Shown one piece after another: positions 17,854-26,941 of a DNA stretch of 64,000 bases. Each line of letters starts with the position of its first letter. Within the stretch, counting starts at the first letter, position 1. Both the position numbers and the translations under genes were made by a program. Below the pieces are notes generated by a model that was not told the origin of the DNA, made no database searches, and saw nothing but the letters and a program-made list of their open reading frames with translations. The DNA is from Phyllobacterium zundukense (GTDB lineage Bacteria; Pseudomonadota; Alphaproteobacteria; Rhizobiales; Rhizobiaceae). The DNA is taken from assembly GCF_002764115.1 (NCBI RefSeq), contig NZ_CP017940.1, positions 2,268,501-2,332,500 on the forward strand, given 5' to 3'.

Positions 17854-19347
17854 ATGGCTGAAGCTACGGTACGCAAGATCAACGAGGCGCGAGACACCCT
17901 CTATCGGGAAGCCCCGAACAACATCGAGGCCGAGCAGGCCTTGCTGGGTGCTATCCTCGTCAACAATGACGCGTTCTATCGTGTTTCCGACTTCCTGAAG
18001 CCAACCCATTTCAACGAACCGCTGCATCGCAAGATTTTCGAAGTCGCTTCCGACATGATTCGCATGGGCAAGATGGCGAATCCGGTGACGCTCAAGACCT
18101 TCCTCCCCGCCGATGCAAAAATTGGCGAAATGACGGTCATGCAATACCTTGCGCGCCTCGCTGCAGAAGCCGTGACGGTCATCAATGCGGAAGATTACGG
18201 CAGGGCAATTTACGATCTCGCCACGCGCCGTGCGCTGATCACCATCGGCGAGGACATGGTCAACATCGCCTATGATGCGCCGGTCGATGTCGCGCCGCAG
18301 GGCCAGATCGAGGATGCAGAACGGCGGCTGTTCGAACTCGCGGAGACCGGCCGCTACGATGGCGGCTTCCAGAGCTTTACCGACGCGGTCAAGACCGCCG
18401 TGGACATGGCCAATGCCGCCTTCATGCGTGACGGACATTTGTCCGGCATCTCGACTGGCATACGCGCGCTCGATGCGCGCATGGGCGGCCTGCAGCCATC
18501 GGATTTGATCGTTCTGGCCGGGCGCCCCGGCATGGGCAAAACCTCGCTTGCCACGAACATTGCCTTCAACATCGCTGCAGCCTACGAGCCCGAACAGCTG
18601 GCGGATGGCACTTTCAAGGCGAAGAATGGCGGCGTTGTCGGGTTCTTCTCCCTCGAAATGTCGTCCGAACAGCTGGCGACGCGTATCATTTCCGAGCAAT
18701 CGGAAATCAGTTCGTCGAAAATCCGCCGCGGCGAGATCAGCGAAGCCGATTTCGAGAAGCTGGTGGCCTGCTCGCAGCACATGCAGAAAGTGCCCCTCTA
18801 CATCGACCAGACCGGTGGTATCTCCATCGCCCAGCTTGCGGCGCGTGCGCGCCGCCTGAAGCGCCAGCGCGGCCTCGATGTCCTGGTCATCGACTATATC
18901 CAGCTGATGCAGGGGTCCTCCAAGCGCGCCTCGGAAAACCGCGTGCAGGAAATCACAGAAATCACGACTGGCCTGAAAGCGCTCGGCAAGGAACTGAACA
19001 CGCCGATTATCGCGCTTTCCCAGCTTTCCCGTCAGGTTGAAAGCCGCGAGGACAAGCATCCGCAGCTGTCCGACTTGCGTGAATCGGGTTCGATCGAGCA
19101 GGACGCCGACGTGGTGCTTTTCGTCTATCGCGATGAGTATTACATCAAGAACAAGGAACCGAAGGCCGGCACGGAAGAGCATTTCAAATGGCAGGCCGAC
19201 CTCAACGAAGCCACGGGCAAGGCGGAGGTCATCGTTGCCAAGCAGCGTCACGGCCCGACGGGCACCGTGAGGCTTGCGTTCCAGGCGGAATATACGCGCT
19301 TTACCGACCTGGCCGAAGACTCGCATCTGCCAGAACGGTTTGAGTGA
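17854..19347 (+). CDS. dnaB: Replicative DNA helicase DnaB
   Basis: Hexameric helicase that unwinds DNA at the replication fork and recruits primase. 497 residues: N-terminal DnaB domain (about 20-125; NNIEAEQALLGAIL), linker, then a RecA-like ATPase core with Walker A AGRPGMGKTS near residue 225, Walker B VLVIDYIQLMQG near 345, and LSQLSRQVESR. No intein is present. It precedes alr by four bases and probably shares its transcript. Confidence 0.97.
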   Translation: MAEATVRKINEARDTLYREAPNNIEAEQALLGAILVNNDAFYRVSDFLKPTHFNEPLHRKIFEVASDMIRMGKMANPVTLKTFLPADAKIGEMTVMQYLARLAAEAVTVINAEDYGRAIYDLATRRALITIGEDMVNIAYDAPVDVAPQGQIEDAERRLFELAETGRYDGGFQSFTDAVKTAVDMANAAFMRDGHLSGISTGIRALDARMGGLQPSDLIVLAGRPGMGKTSLATNIAFNIAAAYEPEQLADGTFKAKNGGVVGFFSLEMSSEQLATRIISEQSEISSSKIRRGEISEADFEKLVACSQHMQKVPLYIDQTGGISIAQLAARARRLKRQRGLDVLVIDYIQLMQGSSKRASENRVQEITEITTGLKALGKELNTPIIALSQLSRQVESREDKHPQLSDLRESGSIEQDADVVLFVYRDEYYIKNKEPKAGTEEHFKWQADLNEATGKAEVIVAKQRHGPTGTVRLAFQAEYTRFTDLAEDSHLPERFE

Positions 19348-19351
19348 TCAT

Positions 19352-20521
19352 TTGACTGCCAGGAAACCTCACATCACTACTGCCGGCGCCGATCCCCGGC
19401 TTGCGGGCGGGCGGCTCACGATCGATCTCGACGCGCTCGTCGCGAACTGGCGTTTCCTCGCGGAAAAATCCAAGCCATCGAACACAGCCGCCGTGGTCAA
19501 GGCCGACGCCTACGGGCTTGGCATCGTGCACGTCGTGCCGGTGTTGTGGCAGGCAGGATGCCGCACGTTCTTTGTCGCGCTGGCTGAGGAGGGTCTGCGC
19601 GTCAAGGCCGTTGCGCCAGATGCCCGGGTATTCGTCCTCAATGGCTTCTTTGCCGAAGCATTTCCAATCTACGAAGAGTCCGACCTGATCCCGGTTCTGG
19701 GCTCGTTGCATGAACTCGCTCTCTGGAAGAAGCTGAATAAGAGCCGCAAGGAGAAACTGCCTTACGTGCTGCATGTCGACACTGGCATGAACCGTCTCGG
19801 CCTCAGCGTCGAAGAAGCTCTGACTTTTGCCGACGACGGGCGAAACCAAAAGCCGGTTCTTCTGATCACGCATCTTGCGACAGGCGATAATCCGGCTCAT
19901 GCGCTGAACCAACAGCAATTTGAATCATTTCAAAAGCTTCGCACCGCTTTTGCAGGAATTGAATCAAGCATCGCCAATTCGCCCGGCATTTTTCATACGG
20001 AGAAGGGCGAATTTGATCTCAGCCGTCCCGGTGTTGCCATGTATGGCGGCGAGCCGCTCTCAGACGCTGCCAATCCGATGCGCGCCGTCGTGACGCTCGA
20101 AGCGCGCATCGTTCAAATCCGCACCGGATTGATGGGCGAAACCGTAGGCTATGGTGCTACAACGACGCTCAAACGCGATACGCGCATCGCGATCTGCTCG
20201 GTCGGCTATGCGGACGGCTATCTTCGTTCGTCCTCCGGCAGCGGAGTTCCCCTGCGCAATGCGGTTCCGGGCGGCGGCGAAGGCTTTGTGGCAGGCAAGA
20301 AAGTGCCGATCATCGGCCGGGTCACAATGGATCTCACCTCGTTCGACATTACCAACCTTGCAGAACGTGCGGTGAAGCCCGGGGATTACATTGAGCTCTT
20401 CGGTCCGAACATCGCCCTTGACGATGCTGCTCGTTCCGCGGGGACGATAGGTTACGAATTGCTCACCAGCCTTGGAAACCGGTATCACCGCCGCTACCTC
20501 CATACGAAAACAGCTGACTGA
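19352..20521 (+). CDS. alr: Alanine racemase
   Basis: PLP enzyme that converts L-alanine to D-alanine for peptidoglycan. About 389 residues with the PLP lysine in AVVKADAYGLG and the catalytic Tyr region SVGYADGYLRS. The start is uncertain because there is no ATG before the catalytic lysine. TTG 19352, four bases after the dnaB stop, fits best; a longer form starting inside dnaB is less likely. The stop overlaps the radA start by one base. Together with ddl at 44.8 kb it supplies the D-Ala-D-Ala branch. Confidence 0.92.
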   Translation: MTARKPHITTAGADPRLAGGRLTIDLDALVANWRFLAEKSKPSNTAAVVKADAYGLGIVHVVPVLWQAGCRTFFVALAEEGLRVKAVAPDARVFVLNGFFAEAFPIYEESDLIPVLGSLHELALWKKLNKSRKEKLPYVLHVDTGMNRLGLSVEEALTFADDGRNQKPVLLITHLATGDNPAHALNQQQFESFQKLRTAFAGIESSIANSPGIFHTEKGEFDLSRPGVAMYGGEPLSDAANPMRAVVTLEARIVQIRTGLMGETVGYGATTTLKRDTRIAICSVGYADGYLRSSSGSGVPLRNAVPGGGEGFVAGKKVPIIGRVTMDLTSFDITNLAERAVKPGDYIELFGPNIALDDAARSAGTIGYELLTSLGNRYHRRYLHTKTAD

Positions 20522-21921
20522 TGGCCAAGCCGAGAATCCAATTCATCTGCCAGAATTGCGGCGCCGTGCACACACGCTGGGCGGGCAAGTGCGACGAATG
20601 CGGCGAGTGGAACACACTCGTCGAGGAGGGCACATCCGGAGGTATCGGCAGCGGGCCGGGCAAATTGTCGGGCCGCAAGGGCCGCGCAGTCGCGCTCACC
20701 TCGCTTTCCGGTGAAATTGAGGATGCGCCGCGGATCAAATCGGGGATCGGCGAACTCGACCGCGTTACCGGCGGCGGGTTCGTTCGCGGTTCGGCGATTC
20801 TTGTCGGTGGCGACCCAGGTATTGGCAAATCCACGCTGCTTACCCAGGCCGCGGCTGCGCTGGCGCGCCAGGGCCACCGTGTTGTCTATGTTTCCGGCGA
20901 AGAGGCGGTGGCGCAGATCAGGCTGCGGGCCCAGCGGCTGCATGCGGCGGATACGGATGTGCTGCTCGCGGCTGAAACCAATGTCGAAGACATCCTGGCG
21001 ACAATCTCCGATTCGAAACGGCCGGATTTGATCATCATCGATTCGATTCAGACGCTGTGGACCGATGCGGCCGATTCGGCTCCCGGCACGGTGACGCAGG
21101 TGCGCGCCGGCGCGCAAGCGATGATCCGCTATGCCAAGCAGACTGGCGCCGCTGTCGTTCTCGTCGGCCATGTGACCAAGGAAGGTCAGATCGCCGGCCC
21201 GCGCGTCGTCGAGCACATGGTCGATGCAGTCTTGTATTTCGAGGGCGAAGGCGGCCACCATTACCGCATTCTGCGCACGGTCAAAAACCGTTTCGGACCA
21301 ACGGACGAGATCGGCGTGTTCGAAATGTCGGATCGGGGATTGCGCGAAGTTGCCAATCCGTCCGAGCTTTTTCTCGGCGAACGCAATGAAAAGTCGCCGG
21401 GAGCTGCGGTTTTTGCCGGTATGGAGGGGACGCGACCAATTCTCGTCGAAATCCAGGCACTGGTCGCGCCATCGACCCTCGGCACACCCCGCCGCGCCGT
21501 TGTAGGATGGGACGGCAACCGGTTGTCGATGATTCTCGCCGTGCTCGAAGCGCATTGCGGCGTGCGCTTTGGTCAACATGATGTTTACCTGAATGTGGCG
21601 GGCGGATATCGCATAACGGAGCCCGCCGCTGACCTTGCGGTTGCATCTGCACTGGTTTCCTCCATTGCCGGTATTGCCCTTCCCGCAGATTGCGTCTATT
21701 TCGGCGAAGTCAGTTTGTCTGGCGCGGTTCGCCCGGTGGCGCACGCGGTGCAGAGACTGAAGGAAGCAGATAAGCTTGGGTTCAAGCAGGCTGTTCTTCC
21801 CAAGGGAAGCAACGACGTGGCAAAGAACGGCAATGCTCGTCTGACCGAGACGGCTTCGCTGCCGGACCTAGTGGCCCGGATCGCGGCGTCAGGACCCGGG
21901 AAGAGACAACGCGAAGACTGA
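20521..21921 (+). CDS. radA: DNA repair protein RadA
   Basis: Promotes branch migration of recombination intermediates. 466 residues: an N-terminal C4 zinc finger (FICQNCGAVHTRWAGKCDEC), a RecA-like ATPase with Walker A GGDPGIGKST near residue 100, the RadA-specific KNRFG motif (VKNRFGPTDEIGVF) near 260, and a C-terminal Lon-like domain (about 310-460). It starts on the last base of the alr stop codon. Confidence 0.97.
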   Translation: MAKPRIQFICQNCGAVHTRWAGKCDECGEWNTLVEEGTSGGIGSGPGKLSGRKGRAVALTSLSGEIEDAPRIKSGIGELDRVTGGGFVRGSAILVGGDPGIGKSTLLTQAAAALARQGHRVVYVSGEEAVAQIRLRAQRLHAADTDVLLAAETNVEDILATISDSKRPDLIIIDSIQTLWTDAADSAPGTVTQVRAGAQAMIRYAKQTGAAVVLVGHVTKEGQIAGPRVVEHMVDAVLYFEGEGGHHYRILRTVKNRFGPTDEIGVFEMSDRGLREVANPSELFLGERNEKSPGAAVFAGMEGTRPILVEIQALVAPSTLGTPRRAVVGWDGNRLSMILAVLEAHCGVRFGQHDVYLNVAGGYRITEPAADLAVASALVSSIAGIALPADCVYFGEVSLSGAVRPVAHAVQRLKEADKLGFKQAVLPKGSNDVAKNGNARLTETASLPDLVARIAASGPGKRQRED

Positions 21922-21961
21922 CCAGATTGGCCTGTTGGTCAGAATATGGGGATGAAAATAA

Positions 21962-22561
21962 ATGCCGATTACGTTGCTTGACGGAATTCTATTGGGCATC
22001 ACCCTCGTTTCGGCGGTCCTCGCCATGGTACGCGGCTTCTCCCGTGAAGTGCTTTCGGTTGTGTCCTGGGCAGCTGCGGCAGCCGCTGCCTACCTCTTCT
22101 ACAAACCAGTCGTACCCTTCCTCACGCCGTATATCAGCAACGACACGATCGCGCAGATTGCCGCGGCGGGTCTGGTCTTCGTCGTTACGCTGATTGTTGT
22201 GTCCATCATCACCATGAAGATTGCTGATTTCATCATCGACAGCCGTATCGGTGCGCTGGATCGCACACTCGGTTTCCTTTTTGGTGCAGCACGCGGTGTT
22301 CTGCTTGTGGTTGTCGCCATGCTGTTCTTCAATTGGCTGGTCACGGACCGCCAGCCGGAATGGATCGCCCAGGCGAAGTCCAAGCCGATGATCGACTCGC
22401 TGGGGGCAAAATTGATCGGGCTATTGCCCGAAGATCCGGAATCGACCATTCTCAACCGGCTGAAACCCGGCACAACTCCGGCTCCGGATGCTGCCCCCGA
22501 TGGAACGGCTGCACCGGAACCGAAGGAAGATATCCCACCGGAAGGTGCGACAAACCAGTAA
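21962..22561 (+). CDS. cvpA: CvpA family membrane protein
   Basis: 199 residues with four hydrophobic segments in the first 130 residues, then a Pro/Ala/Glu-rich cytosolic tail. The pattern AMVRGFSREVLSVVSWAAA and DRTLGFLFGAARGVLLVV is typical of CvpA, named for colicin V production in E. coli. The role is not settled; links to envelope integrity are reported. It lies directly upstream of purF, as in many proteobacteria, with an 85-base gap that probably holds a promoter. Confidence 0.92.
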   Translation: MPITLLDGILLGITLVSAVLAMVRGFSREVLSVVSWAAAAAAAYLFYKPVVPFLTPYISNDTIAQIAAAGLVFVVTLIVVSIITMKIADFIIDSRIGALDRTLGFLFGAARGVLLVVVAMLFFNWLVTDRQPEWIAQAKSKPMIDSLGAKLIGLLPEDPESTILNRLKPGTTPAPDAAPDGTAAPEPKEDIPPEGATNQ

Positions 22562-22646
22562 CTTGGCGTTTGCTTGGTAATGCCCCATATAGTGTGGCAT
22601 AATGCAACATAGGCACAATTGAATCTGCGGCGAAAGGCTGGCGGTA

Positions 22647-24140
22647 ATGACCGACATTTCTCGTGACGATAATCAATTGATGTCCCTGGATGACGACACA
22701 CTGCATGAAGAATGCGGTGTGTTTGGCATTTTGGGGCATCCCGACGCCGCGACCCTGACTGCGCTCGGGCTGCATGCCCTGCAGCACCGCGGACAGGAAG
22801 CAGCAGGTATCGTCTCCTATGATGGCCGCCAGTTCTGTTCGGAACGCCGAATGGGCCTGGTCGGTGACCACTACACCAACCCGGTCACCCTCGCCCAGTT
22901 GCCCGGCGACCGGGCAATCGGCCACGTGCGCTATTCGACCACCGGCGATACCATCCTGCGCAATGTACAGCCGCTATTGGCCGAGCTTGAAGTTGGCGGA
23001 ATCGCCATTGCCCATAACGGCAACTTCACCAACGGCCTGACGCTGCGCCGCCAGCTCATTGCCGATGGCGCTATCTGCCAGTCCAATTCCGATACGGAAG
23101 TTGTGCTGCATCTCATCGCCCGCTCGCGCAGCGCTTCATCCAGCGACCGTTTCATCGACGCGATCCGCCAGATGGAAGGCGGCTATGCGATGCTTGCCCT
23201 CACCCGCACCAAGCTGATTGCAGCGCGCGATCCGATCGGCATCCGCCCGCTGGTCATGGGTGACCTCGATGGCAAGCCGATCTTTGCTTCAGAAACCTGT
23301 GCACTCGACATTATTGGCGCAAAATTTGTCCGCGACATTGAAAATGGCGAAGTGGTGGTTTGCGAAATCCAGCCGGATGGCTCGATCAGTATCGAAACCT
23401 ACAAGCCGCAACATCCGAAACAGGAACGCCTTTGCCTGTTCGAATACGTCTATTTCGCGCGTCCGGATTCGGTCGTCGGCGGCCGCAACGTTTACAACGC
23501 TCGCAAGAATATGGGCATCAATCTTGCCAAGGAAGCACCGCTTGAGGCCGATGTGGTCGTTCCGGTACCCGACGGCGGCACGCCTGCAGCCATCGGTTTT
23601 GCCCAGCAAAGCGGCATCCCCTTTGAACTCGGTATCATCCGCAACCATTACGTCGGACGCACCTTCATCGAGCCGACCCAGTCGATCAGAGCATTTGGCG
23701 TGAAGCTGAAGCATTCGGCCAATCGCGCCGTGATCGAAGGCAAGCGCGTTGTCCTGGTGGACGACTCCATCGTGCGCGGCACGACTTCCGTCAAGATCGT
23801 GCAGATGATCCGCGATGCCGGTGCGCGCGAAGTGCATATCCGCGTCGCCAGCCCGATGATCTTCCATCCGGACTTCTATGGCATCGATACGCCGGATGCG
23901 GACAAGCTGCTCGCCAACCAATATGCGAGCCTTGCTGCGATGTGCGATTATATCGGCGCGGATTCGCTGGCATTCCTGTCGATCGACGGGTTGTACAAGG
24001 CTGTCAGCGGTAACCCACGCGATCCGCGCGCGCCATTGTTCACCGATCACTATTTCACTGGCGATTATCCGACGCGGCTTCTCGACAAAGACGGTCCCAG
24101 CAACGTCCACAAGCTTTCGCTTCTCGCAAACAACGGTTGA
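22647..24140 (+). CDS. purF: Amidophosphoribosyltransferase PurF
   Basis: First committed step of purine synthesis: PRPP plus glutamine to phosphoribosylamine. 497 residues. The N-terminal nucleophile is Cys23 in LHEECGVFGILG, so a short propeptide must be removed. The PRPP-binding loop is VVLVDDSIVRGTTS near residue 370. The glutaminase domain (23-260) and phosphoribosyltransferase domain (270-470) are complete. It is followed after 12 bases by the SDR gene, so the two are probably co-transcribed. Confidence 0.97.
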   Translation: MTDISRDDNQLMSLDDDTLHEECGVFGILGHPDAATLTALGLHALQHRGQEAAGIVSYDGRQFCSERRMGLVGDHYTNPVTLAQLPGDRAIGHVRYSTTGDTILRNVQPLLAELEVGGIAIAHNGNFTNGLTLRRQLIADGAICQSNSDTEVVLHLIARSRSASSSDRFIDAIRQMEGGYAMLALTRTKLIAARDPIGIRPLVMGDLDGKPIFASETCALDIIGAKFVRDIENGEVVVCEIQPDGSISIETYKPQHPKQERLCLFEYVYFARPDSVVGGRNVYNARKNMGINLAKEAPLEADVVVPVPDGGTPAAIGFAQQSGIPFELGIIRNHYVGRTFIEPTQSIRAFGVKLKHSANRAVIEGKRVVLVDDSIVRGTTSVKIVQMIRDAGAREVHIRVASPMIFHPDFYGIDTPDADKLLANQYASLAAMCDYIGADSLAFLSIDGLYKAVSGNPRDPRAPLFTDHYFTGDYPTRLLDKDGPSNVHKLSLLANNG

Positions 24141-24152
24141 GTTTTTTTCACG

Positions 24153-24905
24153 ATGATTTCTGACGGCAGTTTTCGGCTGGACGGCAAGCTTGCGCTTGTC
24201 ACCGGCGCATCCCGTGGCATTGGCTATTCCCTTTCCAAAGAACTCGCCGGCCGTGGTGCCCATGTGATTGCCGTTGCCCGCACGGTCGGCGGACTTGAAG
24301 AACTCGACGACGAAATCACGGCGGCAGGCGGATCAGCCACGCTGGTCCCGCTCGATCTGACCGATATGCCAGCCATCGACCGGCTTGGCGGCTCGATCCA
24401 CGAACGCTGGGGCAAGCTGGACGTCATGGTTGCCAATGCCGCTGTACTCGGCACCATTTCACCGATTGGCCATGTCGAGGCAAAGGTCTTCGACAAGCTG
24501 ATGGCGATCAATGTTTCCAGCGTCTGGCGCCTGATCCGGACCACCGACCCGCTTTTGAAGCTTTCTGACAGCGGTCGTGCAATCCTGCTGTCGTCGAGTG
24601 TTGCACACACGGCACGCGCTTACTGGGGCCCCTATGCGGCATCCAAGGCAGCGGTCGAGGTCATGGCCCGCACTTGGGCCGAAGAATCGCGTCAGACCCA
24701 CCTGCGGGTCAACTCGGTCAATCCCGGCGCCACCCGCACTGCCATGCGGGCGCAGGCCATGCCCGGCGAAGATCCAGAAACGCTGCCAACACCGGCCGAG
24801 GTTGCCGCCAAGATCGCTCTCCTGTGCGATCCTGCGCTGGACGCAACCGGCAAGCTTTACGATGTGCGCGCCGGCAAATTTTTGAGCTATAACGACCCGA
24901 GCTAG
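24153..24905 (+). CDS. Short-chain dehydrogenase/reductase
   Basis: 250 residues of the classical SDR fold: cofactor motif VTGASRGIGYSLSKEL near residue 16, NAAVLG near 95, catalytic Ser in LLSSSVAHTA, and YAASKAA near 160. The substrate is not identifiable. The gene follows purF in related genomes, but no purine-related role is known. It is complete, with a good start 12 bases after the purF stop. Confidence 0.88.
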   Translation: MISDGSFRLDGKLALVTGASRGIGYSLSKELAGRGAHVIAVARTVGGLEELDDEITAAGGSATLVPLDLTDMPAIDRLGGSIHERWGKLDVMVANAAVLGTISPIGHVEAKVFDKLMAINVSSVWRLIRTTDPLLKLSDSGRAILLSSSVAHTARAYWGPYAASKAAVEVMARTWAEESRQTHLRVNSVNPGATRTAMRAQAMPGEDPETLPTPAEVAAKIALLCDPALDATGKLYDVRAGKFLSYNDPS

Positions 24906-24914
24906 TACCGTCGT

Positions 24915-24948
24915 GAGGGGATTGTCAAACTCATTGCAGAATCCCCTC
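24915..24948 (+). terminator. Hairpin between the SDR gene and the convergent AraC-type gene
   Basis: GAGGGGATT (24915-24923) and AATCCCCTC (24940-24948) pair over a 16-base loop, ten bases past the SDR stop. The right arm is also the last codons of the convergent regulator. There is no good T tract, so termination is possible but weak. Confidence 0.35.
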
Positions 24949-26043
24949 TCTTGGATTTTCCAAGGATTTAGCAAGGGCTAAATCCAAGAAAATCCTTTCT
25001 CCCCCACTAGGGGGGAGATTAGCGCTGCGCCATGCCTTCGGACTCATGCCGGTGACGCGCAGGAACTCGCGATTGAAGTTGGATTTCGTCTGAAAACCCG
25101 CGTCGAACATGATCCGGGTGATTGGTTCGTCCGTGTCGGCCAGAAGGCGGCAAGCCTCCCTCACCCTGAAATCATTGACATACTGCGAGACGCTCATCGC
25201 TTTGACGCGATTGATAGCGGTCGAGACCTGCCGGATTGACAGACCCATTTTCCGGGCGAGCCGGTTCAGGTTGAGATCGGCATCGCGGTAGAGCGTGCGG
25301 GATTGCATCAATGTATCGAGCGAGGCAGCAATTTGCGCGTCCTCTTCGCTGGCAACAATCACCGAGGTGGCCTCTGCACCCTCTTCCGCTGCCTCTGATG
25401 GTGGCTGGCTGGTCCCCGCGACCGTCGCGGCAGTTCCCAAGATGAACAAGGCCAAAACATTGCCAAAGGCCACGATGCCCCCCGAATAGACGCCGCCGGT
25501 TTCGGCAAAATCGAGGCTGATGACAATATCGATCAAGCCCGAAGCCAATATGGAGAAGGCCGTGACCTGCAAGGCCCGGTAGGTGCTGATGACCCCATCA
25601 AGCCTCGATGAACCGAGCGCATTCGGTCCCGCCCATGCCAGCCATGTGAGCGCGATACCATAGCCGAGGAATATCAGAATGAGGGCAAGGGAAATCGGTG
25701 CGGGCCAGAAAGCGACGAACCCCACGATCAGCAGCGCCGGAAGTGCGTGCAACAACAGCAACGGCCGTTTCAGGGGTGACCGCCCCTCTCTCAGTCCTTC
25801 GAAACTCAACCAGGCGAGCGAGGGAATGATTGCGGCAAGAACCGCCTGAATCGGCAGTATCTGTAGGACGCCATAGCCCCATCGCACGCCGATCACCACA
25901 GATTGCAGCACATAGACTGCGATCAGGGCCGTAAAGAACGGATTTGGCGCATTGCCGTCATTCCGCCTGATCATCTGGACCAGCAGGATGAGGAGCAGGA
26001 AAGCAACGACAAAGGGCAATGGGACAAAGAGCATGGGCAACAA
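24931..26043 (-). CDS. Membrane-anchored AraC-type transcriptional regulator
   Basis: 370 residues. The first about 215 hold roughly seven hydrophobic segments; a short linker leads to an AraC/XylS helix-turn-helix domain (about 245-345) with LARKMGLSIRQVSTAINRV and ITRIMFDAGFQTKSNFNREF. Such fusions are thought to sense a signal at the membrane and bind DNA from there. The target is unknown. After the domain end (SPKAWR) there is an unusual tail of about 29 residues, encoded in a stretch of palindromic repeat DNA. Divergent from the secreted-protein gene at 26182. Confidence 0.85.
   Translation of the reverse strand: MLPMLFVPLPFVVAFLLLILLVQMIRRNDGNAPNPFFTALIAVYVLQSVVIGVRWGYGVLQILPIQAVLAAIIPSLAWLSFEGLREGRSPLKRPLLLLHALPALLIVGFVAFWPAPISLALILIFLGYGIALTWLAWAGPNALGSSRLDGVISTYRALQVTAFSILASGLIDIVISLDFAETGGVYSGGIVAFGNVLALFILGTAATVAGTSQPPSEAAEEGAEATSVIVASEEDAQIAASLDTLMQSRTLYRDADLNLNRLARKMGLSIRQVSTAINRVKAMSVSQYVNDFRVREACRLLADTDEPITRIMFDAGFQTKSNFNREFLRVTGMSPKAWRSANLPPSGGERIFLDLALAKSLENPREGILQ
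24950..25020. repeat. Palindromic repeat DNA forming the 3' end of the AraC-type gene
   Basis: Contains GGATTTAGC (24964-24972) and GCTAAATCC (24977-24985) as perfect inverted repeats, flanked by TTGGATTTTC and CCAAGAAAATCC, then a C-run/G-run palindrome (TCTCCCCC, act, AGGGGGGAGA) near 24998-25018. The last part is a shortened version of the arms of the repeat at 38708-38867. The segment is in frame with the regulator gene. Confidence 0.6.
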
Positions 26044-26181
26044 CCATTGAAACTATGGACGCCACTATGTCCTGAATCGCGTTCGCGGACGACCTGAAAT
26101 GCGATCGAGGTCGAAATTGCCGAAGAAAACGAGCCCCGTGGTTCCAGCGCCAATCAAGGCGGCAAGCCATGGGAATACATC

Positions 26182-26892
26182 ATGCTCAACCTGTACGTTT
26201 CAATATTACTGCTTTTCCAAACCCTGACGCCGACCGCGGCAAGCGCTGAAGCATTCAAAGCCCCGCTCGATATCGCGCAGGTCAAAAAGGTCAGCATCAC
26301 CGGCGAAGCGAGCAGTGTCGAATTCACCACCACAGACACCCTGCCCTGGTCAGTGGCCATGACCAGCATTCGATCCGGCTGGTTTTCAAACTGGACTTCG
26401 AGCTGGTTCTCCAACGCGTGCGAAACGGCCTCGACAATGGTGGTGAAGGATCAGGTTCTGCTCATCCATGTCGTCAACGCACCGCTGCTCAGCCTTTCCG
26501 ATTGCGAGGTGCGCATCCGCGCCAACGTGCCGAAGAACAGCGATGTCAGCATTGAGCAGCACGCGCTCTATGCCCGCCTCTCCGGCGATTATCGTGGCAT
26601 CCGCATCGATGGCAATGCGGCGGACTTTGCATTGGATGGATATGCCTCGAGCCTTGATGTTATGGGCGATGCGGTCAGAGCCGATATACGCTTCGAGCGG
26701 ACGAACAACAACGAGACGATCCGGCTCAATTCGCATGCGCTCGATGCATCCCTCAGCTTCGGCAAGGATGCAGTGATCAGCTATGCCGTGAACGCCAAGG
26801 CATCCTTCATCGACAGCAAACTCGCGAATACGCCCGGCGCAAAGCCATCGATCGACATCAAGAGCGAATTTGTCCGCGCGACGATCCGGTAA
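26182..26892 (+). CDS. Secreted protein of unknown function, possible beta-solenoid
   Basis: 236 residues with a signal peptide ending about residue 22 (AASA). The mature part has short repeated strands with alternating hydrophobic residues (DVSIEQHALYARLSGDY, GNAADFALDGYASSLDV, RLNSHALDASLSFGKDA), which resembles the DUF4097-like adhesin solenoid fold. Two Cys (NACETAS and LSDCEVRI) could form a disulfide in the periplasm. I do not recognise a named family with certainty. It lies 49 bases upstream of a secreted hydrolase gene, so the two may act together. Confidence 0.6.
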   Translation: MLNLYVSILLLFQTLTPTAASAEAFKAPLDIAQVKKVSITGEASSVEFTTTDTLPWSVAMTSIRSGWFSNWTSSWFSNACETASTMVVKDQVLLIHVVNAPLLSLSDCEVRIRANVPKNSDVSIEQHALYARLSGDYRGIRIDGNAADFALDGYASSLDVMGDAVRADIRFERTNNNETIRLNSHALDASLSFGKDAVISYAVNAKASFIDSKLANTPGAKPSIDIKSEFVRATIR

Positions 26893-26941
26893 GGCACGCG
26901 ATCTATTTTTCTCACCCCATGCCAAACAAGGAATTATTTCG

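Noticed and set aside
17740..19326. 528-codon open frame on the minus strand opposite dnaB
   Set aside because: An antisense shadow of dnaB in codon-biased DNA; composition is rich in Arg, His and Asp with no family features.
20494..21744. Long minus-strand frame opposite radA
   Set aside because: Antisense to a complete RadA with zinc finger, Walker A and KNRFG; no independent signals.
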